Positions 15,569 through 28,809 of a stretch of DNA of 64,000 nt are shown in pieces (within the stretch, counting starts at the first letter, position 1; every line of letters begins with the position of its first letter). The notes under the pieces were generated by a model. It ran no database searches, was not told the DNA's origin, and saw nothing but the letters and a program-made list of their open reading frames with translations. The stretch is from Prosapia bicincta (lineage: Eukaryota; Arthropoda; Insecta; Hemiptera; Cercopidae): NCBI GenBank assembly GCA_036971475.1, contig JBAIZL010000003.1:54204342-54268341 (forward strand), in the 5' to 3' direction. The position numbers and the translations under genes were made by a program.

Positions 15569-16824
15569 GTAAGTTACTTTTTTTTGTTCCTTACATTAAG
15601 AATAATGTTTGTAAAATATTTGAACTGTGAGAGATTGTAGCAAACGGTCGCTGTCTATCAAAGGGCAGTCAGTTGTAAAACCCATAAATAATAATATACT
15701 TCGAAAGACTACATAGTGAGGATAGTGGACTCTATCGCTGGAGAGGAGAGTTAAGTTCGGCATCGAGAGAGCCTGCGATTTATGGAAAAAACTCCCTACA
15801 AATGCATAAAAAGCACGTCCAACTAACACCTGCAGCTTGCGAAATTTTCAGAATTTCCCACCGAAGCCAAAGATAAGATAAAGCAGCATTCATTCTGAAA
15901 AGACAGAAGAAAAATTAGCGGCATAAGGTAGCCAATAAAATTTGAAGAGGATGTAACCCATATGGAAACTATCCAAAGGAAATACAAGTTAGTCAAACTC
16001 CAGGACTCAGGCGGAGGGGGGGGCGACTGGGTATTTTTGGAACAAGTTCTAAATTAAAATGAAAAGAAGTAAACTAGCTAAATAAAAGTAGTAAGGGGTA
16101 TTAGTGAGGGGAAATAAATTTTACGTACTGTATAGAAGCATTTCGAGAATAGGTGAGTGAAGTAACATAAGATATATATTAGTAAGTGGCTGGGCCATCA
16201 AGTGAAGTGAAACAAGAAACCATGCTGGAGATAATTCTTTAACAACTAAAACTATTAATTTATCTTAAATTCAAAACTAACTCTTTAATGTAATAAACAT
16301 TAAGTTTATAAACTTTTCATTAATTTCTTTAGGAAATAATGAATTTCAAATACAACTTTTATCAAACCAAGTGCAGTAACCTATACACGCTTTAAGACAA
16401 TTAAGTGCAATTTTATAAGATTTTATTAGTAGAAAGAATAATTATAGGAGTTTTGATGCATATCGACAAATTAGAGCTGGACAACTACCTGTAAATTTTA
16501 AGACTTTGAACTCAAACTTGAAGTTAATCTGTCATATTAAAAAAACAATTAGCTGTGTATTAATTTGTTTCCCTTAGAGTCAAATATCCTGTTGTAGCCT
16601 ACATCTTAAGTAAACTTCATTACTCATGTAAGCATTTCTATACAACTTCCAATAGACATTGCACAGGGAAGGTTAATGTAAATAATTTTATTTTCATTTA
16701 CAGACCTAAATATTCATTTATCTATTTACTTACCATCTATGTTTCTGAATATCTACCTAATATTATTTATTTATCATTTTCACTACACTAAATGTTTACA
16801 AATTATATTGTATTTTTTCAGAAG
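15569..16824. other. Intron of the unidentified gene (copy A)
   Basis: AT-rich with a G run at about 16,015 that is also in copy B (about 51,367). No other gene seen. Confidence 0.45.
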
Positions 16825-16865
16825 CGACATTTCGGCTTCATGGTTTGGAACGACATCTGGTGGAG
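16825..16865 (+). CDS. Small exon of unidentified gene, copy A only
   Basis: Acceptor TTTTTTCAGAAG and donor GGTGGAG/GTGAGC. There are two AGs three bases apart (a NAGNAG acceptor). Using the first would create a stop with the preceding phase-1 exon. Using the second (start 16,825) reads through as (S)TFRLHGLERHLVE and exits in phase 0. This lies just past the breakpoint of the duplication, so copy B has no equivalent. Confidence 0.5.
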
Positions 16866-17099
16866 GTGAGCAAACATTTTACTACCACTGCTATATATTT
16901 AAGCTTTAAACTAAATAAGTTTAGGAACCCAGCAAGCTCTCTCAGCTTGTATGGGAGCACACCAAGCCGGAGACTCTATATCTTGCTGTATACGTTTATA
17001 GACTAGCCTTGAGTCTTATTGCCTTCAGTAGCTCCTAGTGGTTTAGGATGTACTCTTGACGCAATTACAACCTGTGGGATATTGCCGCATGCCACCGAA
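16866..17099. other. Intron, nothing recognised
   Basis: Short intron-like sequence ahead of a TA repeat; no repeat family or ORF identified. Confidence 0.3.
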
Positions 17100-17100
17100 A

Positions 17101-17101
17101 T

Positions 17102-17155
<54 letters not shown>

Positions 17156-17383
17156 CTTTCTCTTGTTTAATAATTTAAAACAACATAGGTTATTCAAATA
17201 CAAGAATATTTATTAATTTATATTCAAATCTTTTCGTTGGTAAACAGTACCAACATCATCAGGAATTAAAATTACAATAATGTGAAAATACATTCCTGAT
17301 GATGTTGGTACTGTTTACCAACGAAAATCTTTGAATATAAATTAATAAATATTCTTGTATTTGAATAAAATATGTTGTTTTAA

Positions 17384-17442
<59 letters not shown>
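17101..17442. mobile_element. Foldback element flanked by (TA)n on both sides
   Basis: Arms of about 88 bp (17,176-17,266 and 17,300-17,386) are inverted copies of each other, both carrying CGTTGGTAAACAGTACCAAC and CATCATCAGGAAT. The spacer is about 35 bp. TA runs lie at 17,102-17,150 and 17,387-17,442, so the whole is TA-(arm-loop-arm)-TA. A half copy with the same core (TTTTCGTTGGCTAACAGTACC) is next to a TA run at 43,277-43,460. It looks like a MITE inserting into TA repeats. No coding capacity. Confidence 0.75.
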
Positions 17443-17446
<4 letters not shown>

Positions 17447-18171
17447 ATCACAAAATTCAGTGGCGAAATAGAAATCGAATTTCCTTGCAATTTTTCATTT
17501 CCTTCTCTATACAGTGTATGATGATTGACTATAATTTTTGTTTTTTACAGTTTATAGCGTTTCTTTTATTTAGTTTCTAATTTATGAAGCTGATGGTGGA
17601 CTAAAACTTATCATTCTATCCACCTCTTGTAATGCTTCATTATTGCAAGGAACCTTTCTCTTATAATTGCATATACATCCTATGTATTGAATTTCTAGCT
17701 ATGGGATTGTTACCTCAATGCCTAAGTTCTGGATTTCAAACACGTAGTCATTCAGTTTAAACGCGTCCAAGACATCAACTTTTACAAATTTAATAATTAA
17801 ATAAATATTTGAAAAACTGTATTACCATCAATTGCCATCCACTAAGGGTTGAAACAAATTATTTCATTGGTTGAATAAAAAAGTTACAGAATTGTTGGGT
17901 CATCGGCAGCTGTTTTGATAAAAACGAGCGCTGTTTTATAGGTTAATGTTGTTTGCTAATATTATTAGGTTTACGGGGGACTTGCCCCATGGCTACGCTC
18001 CTGATGACAATTACTTGTTACAGCTTAATCACAATGACTAAAAAAGGTTTAGATTTTGCATACATTAAAAAAAACTTCTATACGAGCATTTAAAACCATT
18101 ACATAGATGTGATTTAAAAAGCTGTTGATCCGCATTTAAATTTATTTTTAATATTTATTTTCTATTCACAG

Positions 18172-18284
18172 GATGCTGAAATGAATTTCTACCCGCTTAC
18201 ATGTTCTTTGTCTCGACCAAACTTCGGAATTACCCCTTTTAGACACAAACTTTTCTAAATCTCTTGAAGAACAGGGTCATTTCA
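18172..18284 (+). CDS. Exon of unidentified gene with a probable frameshift (copy A)
   Basis: Acceptor TTCTATTCACAG and donor CATTTCAG/GTGAGC bound a 113-bp block. It enters in phase 0, matching the exit of exon 16,825, and reads DAEMNFYPLTCSLSRPNFG and on to a TAA at 18,256. Past CCCCTTTT at about 18,234-18,241 a different frame stays open to the donor (LDTNFSKSLEEQGHF). One base lost from the T run would keep the whole exon open. So this is either a real inactivating indel or a homopolymer sequencing error. Confidence 0.5.
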
Positions 18285-21200
18285 GGTGAGCAACGAAAAG
18301 AATTACTTAATAAAATAAAACAATACATTAAATTGTATGTTGGTCATTTAAAAATTACTTTTTGTTTTGATTTCTAAATCAATATACATTATTTTGTAAA
18401 TTATTTTATGCTAAGTAAAATGTTAGTTAATAGCAGGGGTGGACGGCGAAAGTGAATTATATCCGTTGTATTTCGTGAATAAATGGGGCTGATGTTTTAA
18501 TTTATACGCTTTACTTTTCTTATTTGAAATAATTAGTTTCTTTTCTTACTTGAAGTAAAGCCATTGTCCTTTACAACCTATAAATTGTGGATGTTGTAAA
18601 TGTTGTAAATTGTGAAAAACATATAATTTCCCCGCTCCGTCTTTGCTTTTCTTATTTGAAGAGGAAATTTACCGTTCTTTGCAATATAAATTTGTGCACT
18701 ACACGCTCCTACGTCAAATGTTTTCATAGAGTCACAAAGCATTGCCCAGTACTTTATTTTTATTTAAGATACAGAATGCAAAAATATCACATGTTACAAT
18801 TCGTAGATGTATCTCTAGAAAAATCATTGTTCCTAAAAATAATTTGTACTAAAAGTATAAAATAGTGGTGTGTTCGTAAAATTTATCAAGTGTGATGCAT
18901 TTTAATTCCATACAATTTAGATTAAATAAAACGAATAAATAATTTAGATAAATTAAGCGACACGAAGTTACAATAAATTTGTTTATTCTGATTTAGCTTC
19001 AACCAGAGTCATCGAAATTCTTCTTGCTTTGCCGCCGGCCTAGGATCGGCACCATTTCGGCCTTATCATCAAAATTTATGGGATGTAACCAACCCGCGTC
19101 CGTGCACCGCACACGTACATCCCGGGGAACGGAACTACGCCGTTTGCAAAATGGGTTAGAGGCAAACAATAACGGAAGATTTTAACAAACTTAAGTAAAA
19201 CAGAACTGACTTTACTGAGGTTTAACAGCATTCAAAGACTAACCTTCCATACATTCTTACGTGATGTAAGACATTGACAGAAAGATTTCCTCCAGGGATG
19301 TGCGGAAGAAGACGGACGAAGCAACAGTGAAACAAAATTTTAGTGAATAAAAGTAGAGCTGACCAGTAAAAAAGGGCCGACCTGGCAGACAAATCTAGTA
19401 AAACATCAAACCAGTACTTCAAAATTACAGCAAAAATTTCAATCAAAATAAATGAAGCAGAGCCTTAAAAAGAATCGCCAATAGAACACGTCGACGTTTT
19501 TGTAACAAGAAATATAACTTTCAGTCATTTTGTATTATTGCTGTGTTGACTTTTTTTGCCTAATAGATTATTCTAAGTATATATATGTATACATTTAGGT
19601 TTAAAAATATAAAATTTTAAATCTTATAAAAAACAGGATTTAAACACAAACATCATGCCATTATTCAAACACCTAATAACTACAATGTGTAAAGAAAAAC
19701 CATTCTAAAGAAGGAACAATTTTGTTAATTTGGAAGAAAAGTAGAATATAAACAGTGAAAGGAAGTGAAAATGCAGCTAGGAAAACCATTGGCATTAGAA
19801 AATACCAGTAAGAATATATCGTATGACAGGTCACCCCGTATCTTTAAAATTTTGTGATTGGAGGAAGTCTCAGCAACAGAGGAGGGGTAGCCAGAGAGGG
19901 AAGCCGAAGACAAAGAAGGCTGTTTTTGGGTGGTATGAGTAGTTAACCCTGACAATCATTTCGAACTCGCTCCGATTTTTAAATTAAAGTATAGAAGGAT
20001 CATTAGGTCTGAGTTAGTTTGTAGGGGTAGCCTGGAAGCCTAATATGTGAGTTTCCCAACCCTTTCAGGGATGTTGCTCTCTAAATGTTGTATTTTTAAC
20101 AGAACTTGTGTTGTGTTTTCTAAGAATTGAAGTTGGTAAAAAAAGGGAGTAAAATTTGTATTTCAGTTGCAGAACGGTGACTAATTTTCAAGTTACTAGG
20201 ATTAAATTTTAATTTTTTAAATTGTCGGTTCAAGAAAATTCTAAAGAAATCCAATATCTAAAATTTAAGCCTAAAGTCGGAAATGAATTGATATAGATAA
20301 AAAAGTATAAAGATAGTGAAACTATAACCTTGTAATAAATAAAGAACTTTCGAATTTTAAAAACTAAATTTGCGGTAACACGTAAAACAGTGACGAAAAA
20401 ATGGAGGCAGAAGAGCGATAACCAACTCAAAATAATACAGAGGGAAGGACTCAATCGGATCATAAAGTAGATCAGCAAAAACAAATTTGGGAAGTTTGTT
20501 TACTAGTTCCAAACTAGTAAGAAAATTTACAAGGACGATGGAACCTGCTGGAGTTATAAGAGGTTAGAGCTTTCTAAATTCCTTCCAATAAGTATAAAGT
20601 TTAATTCTTTGAGGTTAAAATGGAAAATAAACTTTTTTTTTGACGTCAGTTTTTATGAAAATATGTTTTTTAGTATAGTGGATTTATCTTGTTGAACGAA
20701 TAAACGCTGAGACAAATGGGACGCCATACTGGTTTACGTCATAAAACCAAGGTGGCGGTATTAAACTCGTCAGATGTAAAGAAACGTTTAGAAACAGTCA
20801 ATATTTGAAATAATCACTTCAACCTTAAATAAAGATAATTTATTTTAAATGAGTACACAAATTAAAACAAGTAAAAATGTTTGTTAAATGTTGCAAATTA
20901 AGAAGTAGATAAATAAAGGGTTTTTTACAAAAATGTCAGGAATACAAGAGGAACCTTAACATATATAATTGTGCTACTTCTAGAGAACTGAACTGATGGA
21001 AATTTGTTTATATAAAATAATTTTTATGTCTAGAGGGTTTTTGATTTAGAAATAAATGTGGTTATAGAAAATTTGTATCTAATTATGTTCTTGTAATTTA
21101 AAAATGAAATGGTTAGTTGTTTGATAGGAATTAGGGCAGTTGTTAAATCAGTTGTAAATCCAATATATACAAAGCCAGTTGGAAATAAAGAAAATTTAGG

Positions 21201-21900
21201 GTCATGCAGAAATGGCAGGCAACATAAATGAAATGTTTGAAATAATTTATATGTACTTTAAAAAAGGGTTTGAAATAAATTATATTCATGCTTAACTTAA
21301 TCTGTTTTGAAAAATAAATTCACTGTTAAGATTACAGAAGAAACTTTAAAAACAGGACAAAATTCAAAATAATTTTAACCGAACCTTTTGTTTGGTATCC
21401 AGGGCCCATTTTTTTTTTAGAAGGAAATATCATTAAGGGTTTATCCTTAGATAAGAAATAGGGTTAATCATCCTTAAAGTAATAACCATAGCAAAGGAAA
21501 TTGAATGTTATTATAAAATCATAGAAATAAGTTATTGTTTTGGCAAAGAAAGAGTAAGAAGATTTTCAGGTTAGTTATTTAATTACAAATGTGAAAATTT
21601 CTGATATGATTATCATATATAAATATTTGTAATTTTGTTATTTCATCTTGATTTATTAAATATGTGTGATTCTCTAATAAAATTACGATTATTTTCGAGT
21701 TGTTATTTTATGTGGAATTATGAATGTACTACTACGAATTAACTATAGTAAATTAAATAAATGACTCATTAAAAGATAACAATTTCATTAAAAGTTTGTG
21801 GTTTTGTAGAAAAGAGAGATAAATTAAATTTACAAAATTACTAAAGAGTTTTAAAATTTTTTATTTGTACAATTTCCACAAGATCTAGAACCACTGGACG
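18285..21900. other. Long AT-rich non-coding stretch
   Basis: No ORF beyond random length, no repeat family and no convincing exon. A more GC-rich patch at about 19,030-19,140 has no visible coding frame. Confidence 0.35.
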
Positions 21901-21919
21901 TGAGTGACCTGGCTCCTGT

Positions 21920-22768
21920 TGGTGACATTGTCAATTCATTTACAAAAACTTTTGATTGCTGCCGGAAAGGCAATTCCGAAAACCTCATCCAAACCACGAC
22001 GACCACCTGTTTCGTGGTGGAATTATGAATCCTTCGCGTACGAAGAAAACCTTTGAACAAGTCCAAAGGACATCCAACGAGTGAAAAGCTGGAAAAATAT
22101 AAAATCTTCCCTGCGAAAGCACGAAGAATATTTAGGCAATGTAACAACAGCTCCATCTACATGGAAGAAATTACGATACTTCCTTTCGTTTCACTTCCTT
22201 TCCGATGCCATTAATTTCATTAATGTATCCGGATCGAGTTTTGACCACGGATTGTGAGGAAATTGCCAATGTGCTGACGTTATCGGCCTCCAAATATTCT
22301 TCATCTTCTGCATACAAAGATGCTTTCCAGGTGTGCAAGCGTAAACAAAGCCCTAACTTTAACTGTTGGATTGTCTGGAGGTTCTTGTTTGAAAATCCAT
22401 TTCTCTCTTGACGAACTAGAGTCTGCTCTCTCGTCAACGAAAGATTCAGCTCCAGGTCTGGATTATATTGTACACTCCAAGATTCATCATCTTCCCCCCT
22501 CGGCAAAACAAGCTCTCCTTCGGATATACAACCCCATATTCGAGGAGCACGATTTTCCCGATGCACGGTTAAAAGCGACAATAAATCCTCTTTTATAACA
22601 AGGAAAGGACAAAACTAATCCCAGCAGTTACAGACCCATCTCTCTCTGACCAGCTGCTTATGTAAACTACTGGAGAAGATGGTCAACCGATGTCTTGTCT
22701 GGTACCTAGAAACAAACAAACTTCTTTCTAACGATCAGTGTGGTTCCAGACAAGGACGTTCAACAGTT

Positions 22769-22770
<2 letters not shown>
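21920..22770 (+). pseudogene. Non-LTR retrotransposon reverse transcriptase fragment
   Basis: In the plus frame, 22,380-22,598 reads FSLDELESALSSTKDSAPGL and on to LLRIYNPIFEEHDFP, the N-terminal reverse transcriptase blocks of Jockey/R1-type LINEs. After a stop it continues GKDKTNPSSYRPISL, then in a shifted frame LLEKMVNRCLVWYLE and DQCGSRQGRST, the next RT motifs. Upstream (about 21,960-22,200) is the usual spacer between endonuclease and RT, broken by stops. The catalytic YADD-type block is absent because the fragment stops at a TG/AG repeat at about 22,768. It is truncated and dead. Confidence 0.8.
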
Positions 22771-22810
<40 letters not shown>

Positions 22811-22811
22811 C
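22767..22811. repeat. (TG)n(AG)n microsatellite ending the RT fragment
   Basis: Dinucleotide run directly at the truncated 3' side of the retrotransposon fragment. Confidence 0.9.
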
Positions 22812-25800
22812 GTTTGTGTGTTTGTCTATTTTCAGAAAATACTTGTATATAAATTTTCTAGGTGTTTTTAACAAATACTGCTCAGTTGAATAGGTGGATG
22901 CTAATAAATCTCCTCTTTCAACCTAATAACTTACAATATTTATTATAAAATTATTAATATTCAATAGTATCAGGCTTATAGTTTATTGTACACATTCTAA
23001 TTCCCTTAAGGAAATGCATTAAAACACAAAATAGAGTGCAATATTTCCTTATAACCGGACAAGAAATTATAATTTGCTGAGAAATATCAGTAAGTTAGGA
23101 TTTTAGTCCAGTTAAAGAATTAAGATTTTAAACATTTTTAGATTTTATTTTATTTATTATTGTTTGTAGGTTCTATTTAAATTTTATCACATAGTTCCTA
23201 ACTGTACATAGGTATTAAATATATGCATTTAGCTTATAGATAATTTCTATATTTATAGGTATTTACATTGAAAACGATGTAAACATAACCTCTAAATTTA
23301 GAGGAACGCCGTTGTTTAGCCTAAATGAAATTATTTGTTCCAGATGAGGATTCGCGCATGAACTAATAGAGGTTTACACGTGCCGCAAGCTGGGTCTATA
23401 GTTTTACTCTGAAAAGGAAAATGGCGGGGCACCCGTAGACGTTTACACTTGGAAAATAGAAGAACTTGGACTCAAGTGAATGGGAAAGGTAAATTTATTA
23501 TACTATAAAGTAAACGTTTCTAGCTTTACATTTACTCTTATAGGTTCATTTGGCTTTAGATTTAGAGTTATGGGATGTATTTTGTTGAGACACAACCTGA
23601 ATTTTAACATCGCAATTGCTCCTTATTAAAAACATTTAGCGCACATAATAAAAATTATTTCTTCTTACAATTTATCGCTAGCGGCCTTTATTTTGCCAAA
23701 AAATAATCAATAACTGAGTAACGCATTGAACAAACTCAAAGAATTTATTTAAAAAGTAGGGAAATTTATGCCTAACATTCTTTCTATCGTCTTCTGTCTT
23801 GCTTAAAGCGAAGTGTTGAGTTGAGCCGATATTCCGTCATGGAAAGTGGAACATCCCTGCTTGGCCTCACTTACAACATAGATAATAAAATGTACTCACT
23901 TAGAGGCTGCAACACAATTTAAAGAGACGACTTCACGGAACTTGAGATTTTACAGTATTGATAGTTGTTTAGTGTGTGCAAAACAAATTGTCAGTTTAAA
24001 AAGGTTTTACAATTCTTAAACGAATGGTAAGAGGGTAAAGTATGAGCTTTAAGACAAATCAATAAAGTATAATGGAACTAACGCTGTGTGCTGTTCCTCA
24101 CCCTACTATAGCAACAGTACTTTTATAGCACAATAGTATTCCCTAATGAGAACTGCCTTTTTGCTAAGAACCTGTGAATTGTAAAATTGTGACGGGTTAT
24201 TGGGGTAATACATATATATTCCAACATGCATTTCAGTAAATTTTATCAACCTACATCTTGTGAGATTTTGTAATCTTTTCAGTTTATTTTCAACCTCTCA
24301 TCTATAATTGATAGTTGTAAGGTCAGTGATCCCATGGCTCGCGCGATTAGGGTCGTCGGTTTCTTATCTTTTGTTATACAATAAGCTTTTTTTGTTCGTT
24401 GCTATTTTTTTATAATGCTGCGGTATTAAAAATCTCGACTAAAATAGCATTCGTGATTACTTTTATATTACATGTTCCTATAAATTACTTCTTCTTGTAG
24501 ATAACCATTCTTTTCTTGTAGACAACACTTACTTGTAGATTGCTTTTTATTATATTAATAGGAAACCTAATCTTGTAAACTACCTTCTTTGTCTTTGTGT
24601 GAGGTATCAGAACTTTGCTGGTATAAACCTTTATTCCCGTAGATAAAGAGTGTTTAAATGGTGGTTGATTTCAATTTACGTGTTGAATTATAACTTCCTA
24701 GACATGCAATGGTGTTCACATGACCTCTAATGCATCATACAGCTTACAGACAGTGAAGCATGTGGCATTATCGTTTTGCCAATAAACCCATTATAAACCT
24801 ATTTCAACTTTTCCATTAGCGTCAAGTTCACTAGACAGTTCTTTTTCCAACACCGAGTCTTTTTCACTTCCACGTGAAGTTTTCTTATATTTCTGTTCTT
24901 AACTTGAAACGTCTTTTTGTACGTGATAATTGTTTTTACTTGTTCTTTGTAAAGTGCACCATTCCACACATACATGAAGTTTTTTAACACGCTCATGCTT
25001 AGACCTACACTCTGTACAGCTTTATTAAATAAGTTTCTTAAATTAAGTTCTTAAAGTCATATAATTGCCATTGCGCTGGATAAAGATGCAGCCTCTTCAG
25101 AAACTCTTCAGCGAAATGAAAAAAAATCAATCTCCTATCACAATGTTTTTTCAAAGTAGAAAAACAAGTTCTAGTTATCGCCAGCATCACTAAACGTAAG
25201 GGACCGTTCTTTTTCCAGTCTTTCCCACTTTCAGGTGAAGTTGTGTCTAAGTAAATATTTCTTGTTCTCAGCTTCAACTTAAAACTTTTTTTTGTACGTG
25301 TTAATTTTTTTCATGTGTAAATTGTGAAGTGTACTATTTCACACAAACATACTCTCTGTACAGATCTATTAAATAAGTTCTCAAAGCCAAATAATTGCCT
25401 CCGCGTTTGATAACAAACACTTGCTGTTGGTAGCTACAAGGGGAATGGAGTTCTGTACACTACGTGAAGGTAAGTACAAACAGCAATCCCAATGGCTCTT
25501 CTGTGCATAGCAATACTTATGTACTGTACTGTAATATTTTACAAATTATACAGTATGTAATATACATATGCAATTCCCGTGTCTATGTACATGTACTCCT
25601 GTATACTGTAATTGTCTGTAGGTATAGTATTTAACACACCTAGTCCTTATTACCCGCGGATATGGAGGTGCAACTGTAATCATATTTGTCCACATTGTTA
25701 TGCTTGTATTTTTACCTTTTTATTCCTCTCTATTTACAGTTTGAATACCTGTAATAGTTTTTATTTAAAGGACAAAAACATATGAGATTGTTTAATACAT

Positions 25801-27660
25801 TATTAGGCTACAAACATTGCCCCTTCTATTTGCTCATACGCATAAATTAAAAATATTGTAGTTGTAGTTGCATACAGTAGAATTGAAGGAGATAATTCTA
25901 AGATGCAGTGTAAAGTTTAAAACCATGTAACATTAGATTTGTTTTACAAATTACTTTGTTCAAAACGTGGCAACTAATTGTTTACAACGTTGGTATTTAA
26001 TAGGAGAACTCACTAAGTTTAATGAAGCAGGTTTTCTGGAATTAGTTAAAATTTTACCTAATAATGCTTACTTTCGGTTAACAATGTACTTTATAAACGA
26101 ATTGTAGGCTTTCCTGTGGGACCTAAAACCTCACCTATATAACCCAATAAAGAATGGGGGATTTAGAATACCTGGGAAGAGTAAAACTAATTTAAGTCTA
26201 TATTAACAGCTTGAGGATGATATTTTCACTGCCGTTCCCCCGAATAGAATGCGAGATGTAGTCGGTTTGTGTAATATATATATACAAGAGTTATGATAGA
26301 AATATATAATTTAGGGTTTACCTAATGAGTGTAATAGCCTACCTTCGTAGACTTTACCTGGTTTGTGTTACAACCAAATCCATCGTTATAACATACTTTA
26401 TATATATATTTGTATTATATAAAAGGGGTATGATTTATGTAAAGCTCCAGTGTATAGAGTTTGTGTGTGTAACAAAGGTATTTTAAAATTTTTGCAAATT
26501 TGTGGAACTTTGTAATTAGTTTTCGTGTTTTTGTTGACTTTGTACATCATCAGGCATAAGGTTTTAGCAATTGTAGTGACGTAACATAGATATAATGCTG
26601 CCTATTCTATATAAAACTAAGTCTATAACGACTCAAAGTAACACATTGTCAGCAGATATAAAATTAGTTTAATTTATGCGTCTCTAAGGATTGCTTGGAA
26701 TCTACTTTCTGCGCAGCTGTAACAAGATAGAATAAAATGTTCACGTAGATAGTGACTGCCCTAGCCGTTACATCTTGGTCGAATGTTGTCAAAATACAAC
26801 TCTGAGTGCAACTGTAAATACTACGTAAGCTTTAGAAAATATTAAACTACTCCACGGTAAAGTGTCAGTCCGCTCTGGGTGTAGCTGAAACAAAGCTCCC
26901 AGGGCAAGACATGGGAAAACAGAGCTTTTCCTCTTATTCATGAGTTTGTAGTTCCTGTAAAACGTTGGAACAAAGCAGTTTTGCGTATCACGTAGATTAA
27001 TAGTTTAAATTTACCGTAGAACGACGAGGTGATAACGGATTTCAAAATTTTGTACTAAAGTTAGTTGCATTATTTTCGATGAAATTAGTTTCTAAATTTC
27101 GATAAAAAATCGGATTTTCTGTTACATACGTAGATTGTAGCAGTAGAATGACGTGGTGCCAAAAGTTTTTCAAAATTGTGAACAGTTATTTAAATTTTTT
27201 CTACGTAATATATTGTTTTTTCATGTTTTTCTAAGCTCTGGTTGGATACCCCTGAGACCACCCAGCCTCTAGCGAGCTACCTACGTCTCATTGCGTTGCG
27301 GTTAGTATCCCTACCGCGAGTGAAGGAAACGCGATTGATTGCCCATGTACCAAGCTCATAAGCTCTTTCCATGAAGAATCAGGAGATAGTGAAATTAAAC
27401 AGTACGGCGAGTGTCAGGCTAAGAGCGTGATGAATAAACCTGCTAAAGAAGAAAACCTGCTGGAAAAATCCCGTGACAGATCATGCAGAAACTCTGGATT
27501 GTTGGATCACCTTATGCTATTATTGAGACGATTACAGGAATAACATGCACCTCTTCTTCTGGTGCCTACTCGAAACTGAAAAGGCATGCAATCACATTAG
27601 TACTGCCATAGGGGCACTATATATATTTATTTATTTATTCTTTGCATTATGTTTGAAGGT
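22812..27660. other. Non-coding stretch, with one diverged direct repeat
   Basis: No gene seen. A diverged direct duplication pairs about 24,863-25,078 with 25,225-25,405, sharing a GTGAAGTT...TTTTTTGTACGTG...CTCTGTACAG order. A donor-like ACGTGAAG/GTAAGT at about 25,476 could end a small exon, but there is no support beyond that. A short GC-richer block at about 23,340-23,490 has no ORF. Confidence 0.35.
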
Positions 27661-27665
27661 GTAAG

Positions 27666-27714
27666 CTTAGGTTAGGTTAGGTTAGGTTAGGTAAGGTTAG
27701 GTTAGGTTAGGCTA
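27666..27714. repeat. Interstitial TTAGG telomere-type repeats
   Basis: Nine to ten units of TTAGG with one TAAGG and one CTAGG variant. (TTAGG)n is the ancestral arthropod telomere repeat, but this array is far too short and internal to be a chromosome end. It directly abuts the endonuclease fragment to its right. Confidence 0.85.
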
Positions 27715-28530
27715 GGTCCGTAGGGACAGCATCCGTCTGTGTGTGTCGTGGTTGGGGTCATATCTACCCAGTGTGGATGTTGTATGTTGGTCGTTTGGTT
27801 GGAACGTGCTCTCAAGCAATCTATGTCTACGTCTAGTGGTGTGTCGACACAGTGGAGTGCTGTCCAGCTGGGACCGGAATAACTCCCAGTCAGCCAGTCT
27901 GTAGTCCAGCACCTTCCTTAGCTCTCTGCAAACAGGTCTTCCAGAAACCGTCATTATCACGGGGTAGTGATCTGAATTCAGATCTCTATCGACGTGAAGT
28001 TGCGGTGACAATAGCAAACCTTTCGCAATAGCTGTATCCAAAATGTCTTCCGTGTGGTAAGTGCTGTGGTGTGTTGGTTCAGGAAGGGCCAGCAGTATAG
28101 CTGTTGTGTTTTGTATAAAGGTTCGGAGTTGCCGTCCTCCTGTGTTTGTAGACTTATAGCCCCAGCATGTGTGTTTAGAATTCAGGTCCTTTAGAATTTA
28201 GGCGATTATTACCCTACAGGAGGTTTGTAGAAGGACTTCTAAATCGCGAGTGTAATCAACAGAACCCGGGGGTTTGTAGGTTGATACAAGTGTTGTGGTG
28301 CTACCGTTGAGCTCAAGCCTAATAGCTGTTGCTTCAATGTATGTGATTGTGGGCAATAACAATTCAAAATGTTTAATACGTATATCTATTATTATAGCTG
28401 TACCAACGCGGCTTCTAGTTTTCCTGTTAGTGCCGTAAACTTTAAAGGTTTATCTTGGGGGTTTAGGTGTTTCTGGAATAAGCGTTAGTTTTTAGTCAGT
28501 TCTTTGCCTATAGCAAAGAAGCTGTAGTTG
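27712..28530 (-). pseudogene. Non-LTR retrotransposon endonuclease fragment
   Basis: The minus strand reads as an apurinic-type (EEP) endonuclease of a Jockey/R1-type LINE. In order: a TYKPPGSVDYTRDLEVLL segment, a DLNSKHTCWGYKSTNTGGR-like segment (catalytic N and H, then the W-G turn), LPEPTHHSTYHTEDILD, and LNSDHYPVIMTVSGRP with the terminal catalytic SDH. Stops and shifts break the 5' half; the last 110 residues (28,041-27,712) are open. No reverse transcriptase follows, because the reading frame runs straight into CCTAA repeats. Confidence 0.8.
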
Positions 28531-28809
28531 TTTATATTTTACGCCGTTACCTACATGGCAACCTATCCATGTTTGACAGAAGAGACTGGCTGTATGAAGG
28601 AAGTCATGCATTCTGAGTGGTTTTGGGGGGGGGGTAAAGACAAGGTCTTAATAATGCAAAGACCCACTCCCCGGTCAGAGCAGAGTTAACAACTCTTAGG
28701 AGCGGTTCAAATGTTTCTTTCGCCCAGTCTATAGAAGCGGGTGAGGTGTGGTTAGGGATGGGTTAGCGGGTTAGCGGGTGCTGCAGGAGCCACATGAGGC
28801 TCCGATTGG

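Noticed and set aside
22171..22581. 136-residue minus-strand frame
   Set aside because: Antisense shadow of the reverse transcriptase fragment, which matches RT motifs on the plus strand.
25441..25476. 36-bp microexon before a strong GTAAGT donor
   Set aside because: No phase partner, no conservation in another copy; chance cannot be excluded.
27666..27714. True telomere end
   Set aside because: Only about 50 bp and flanked by sequence on both sides.
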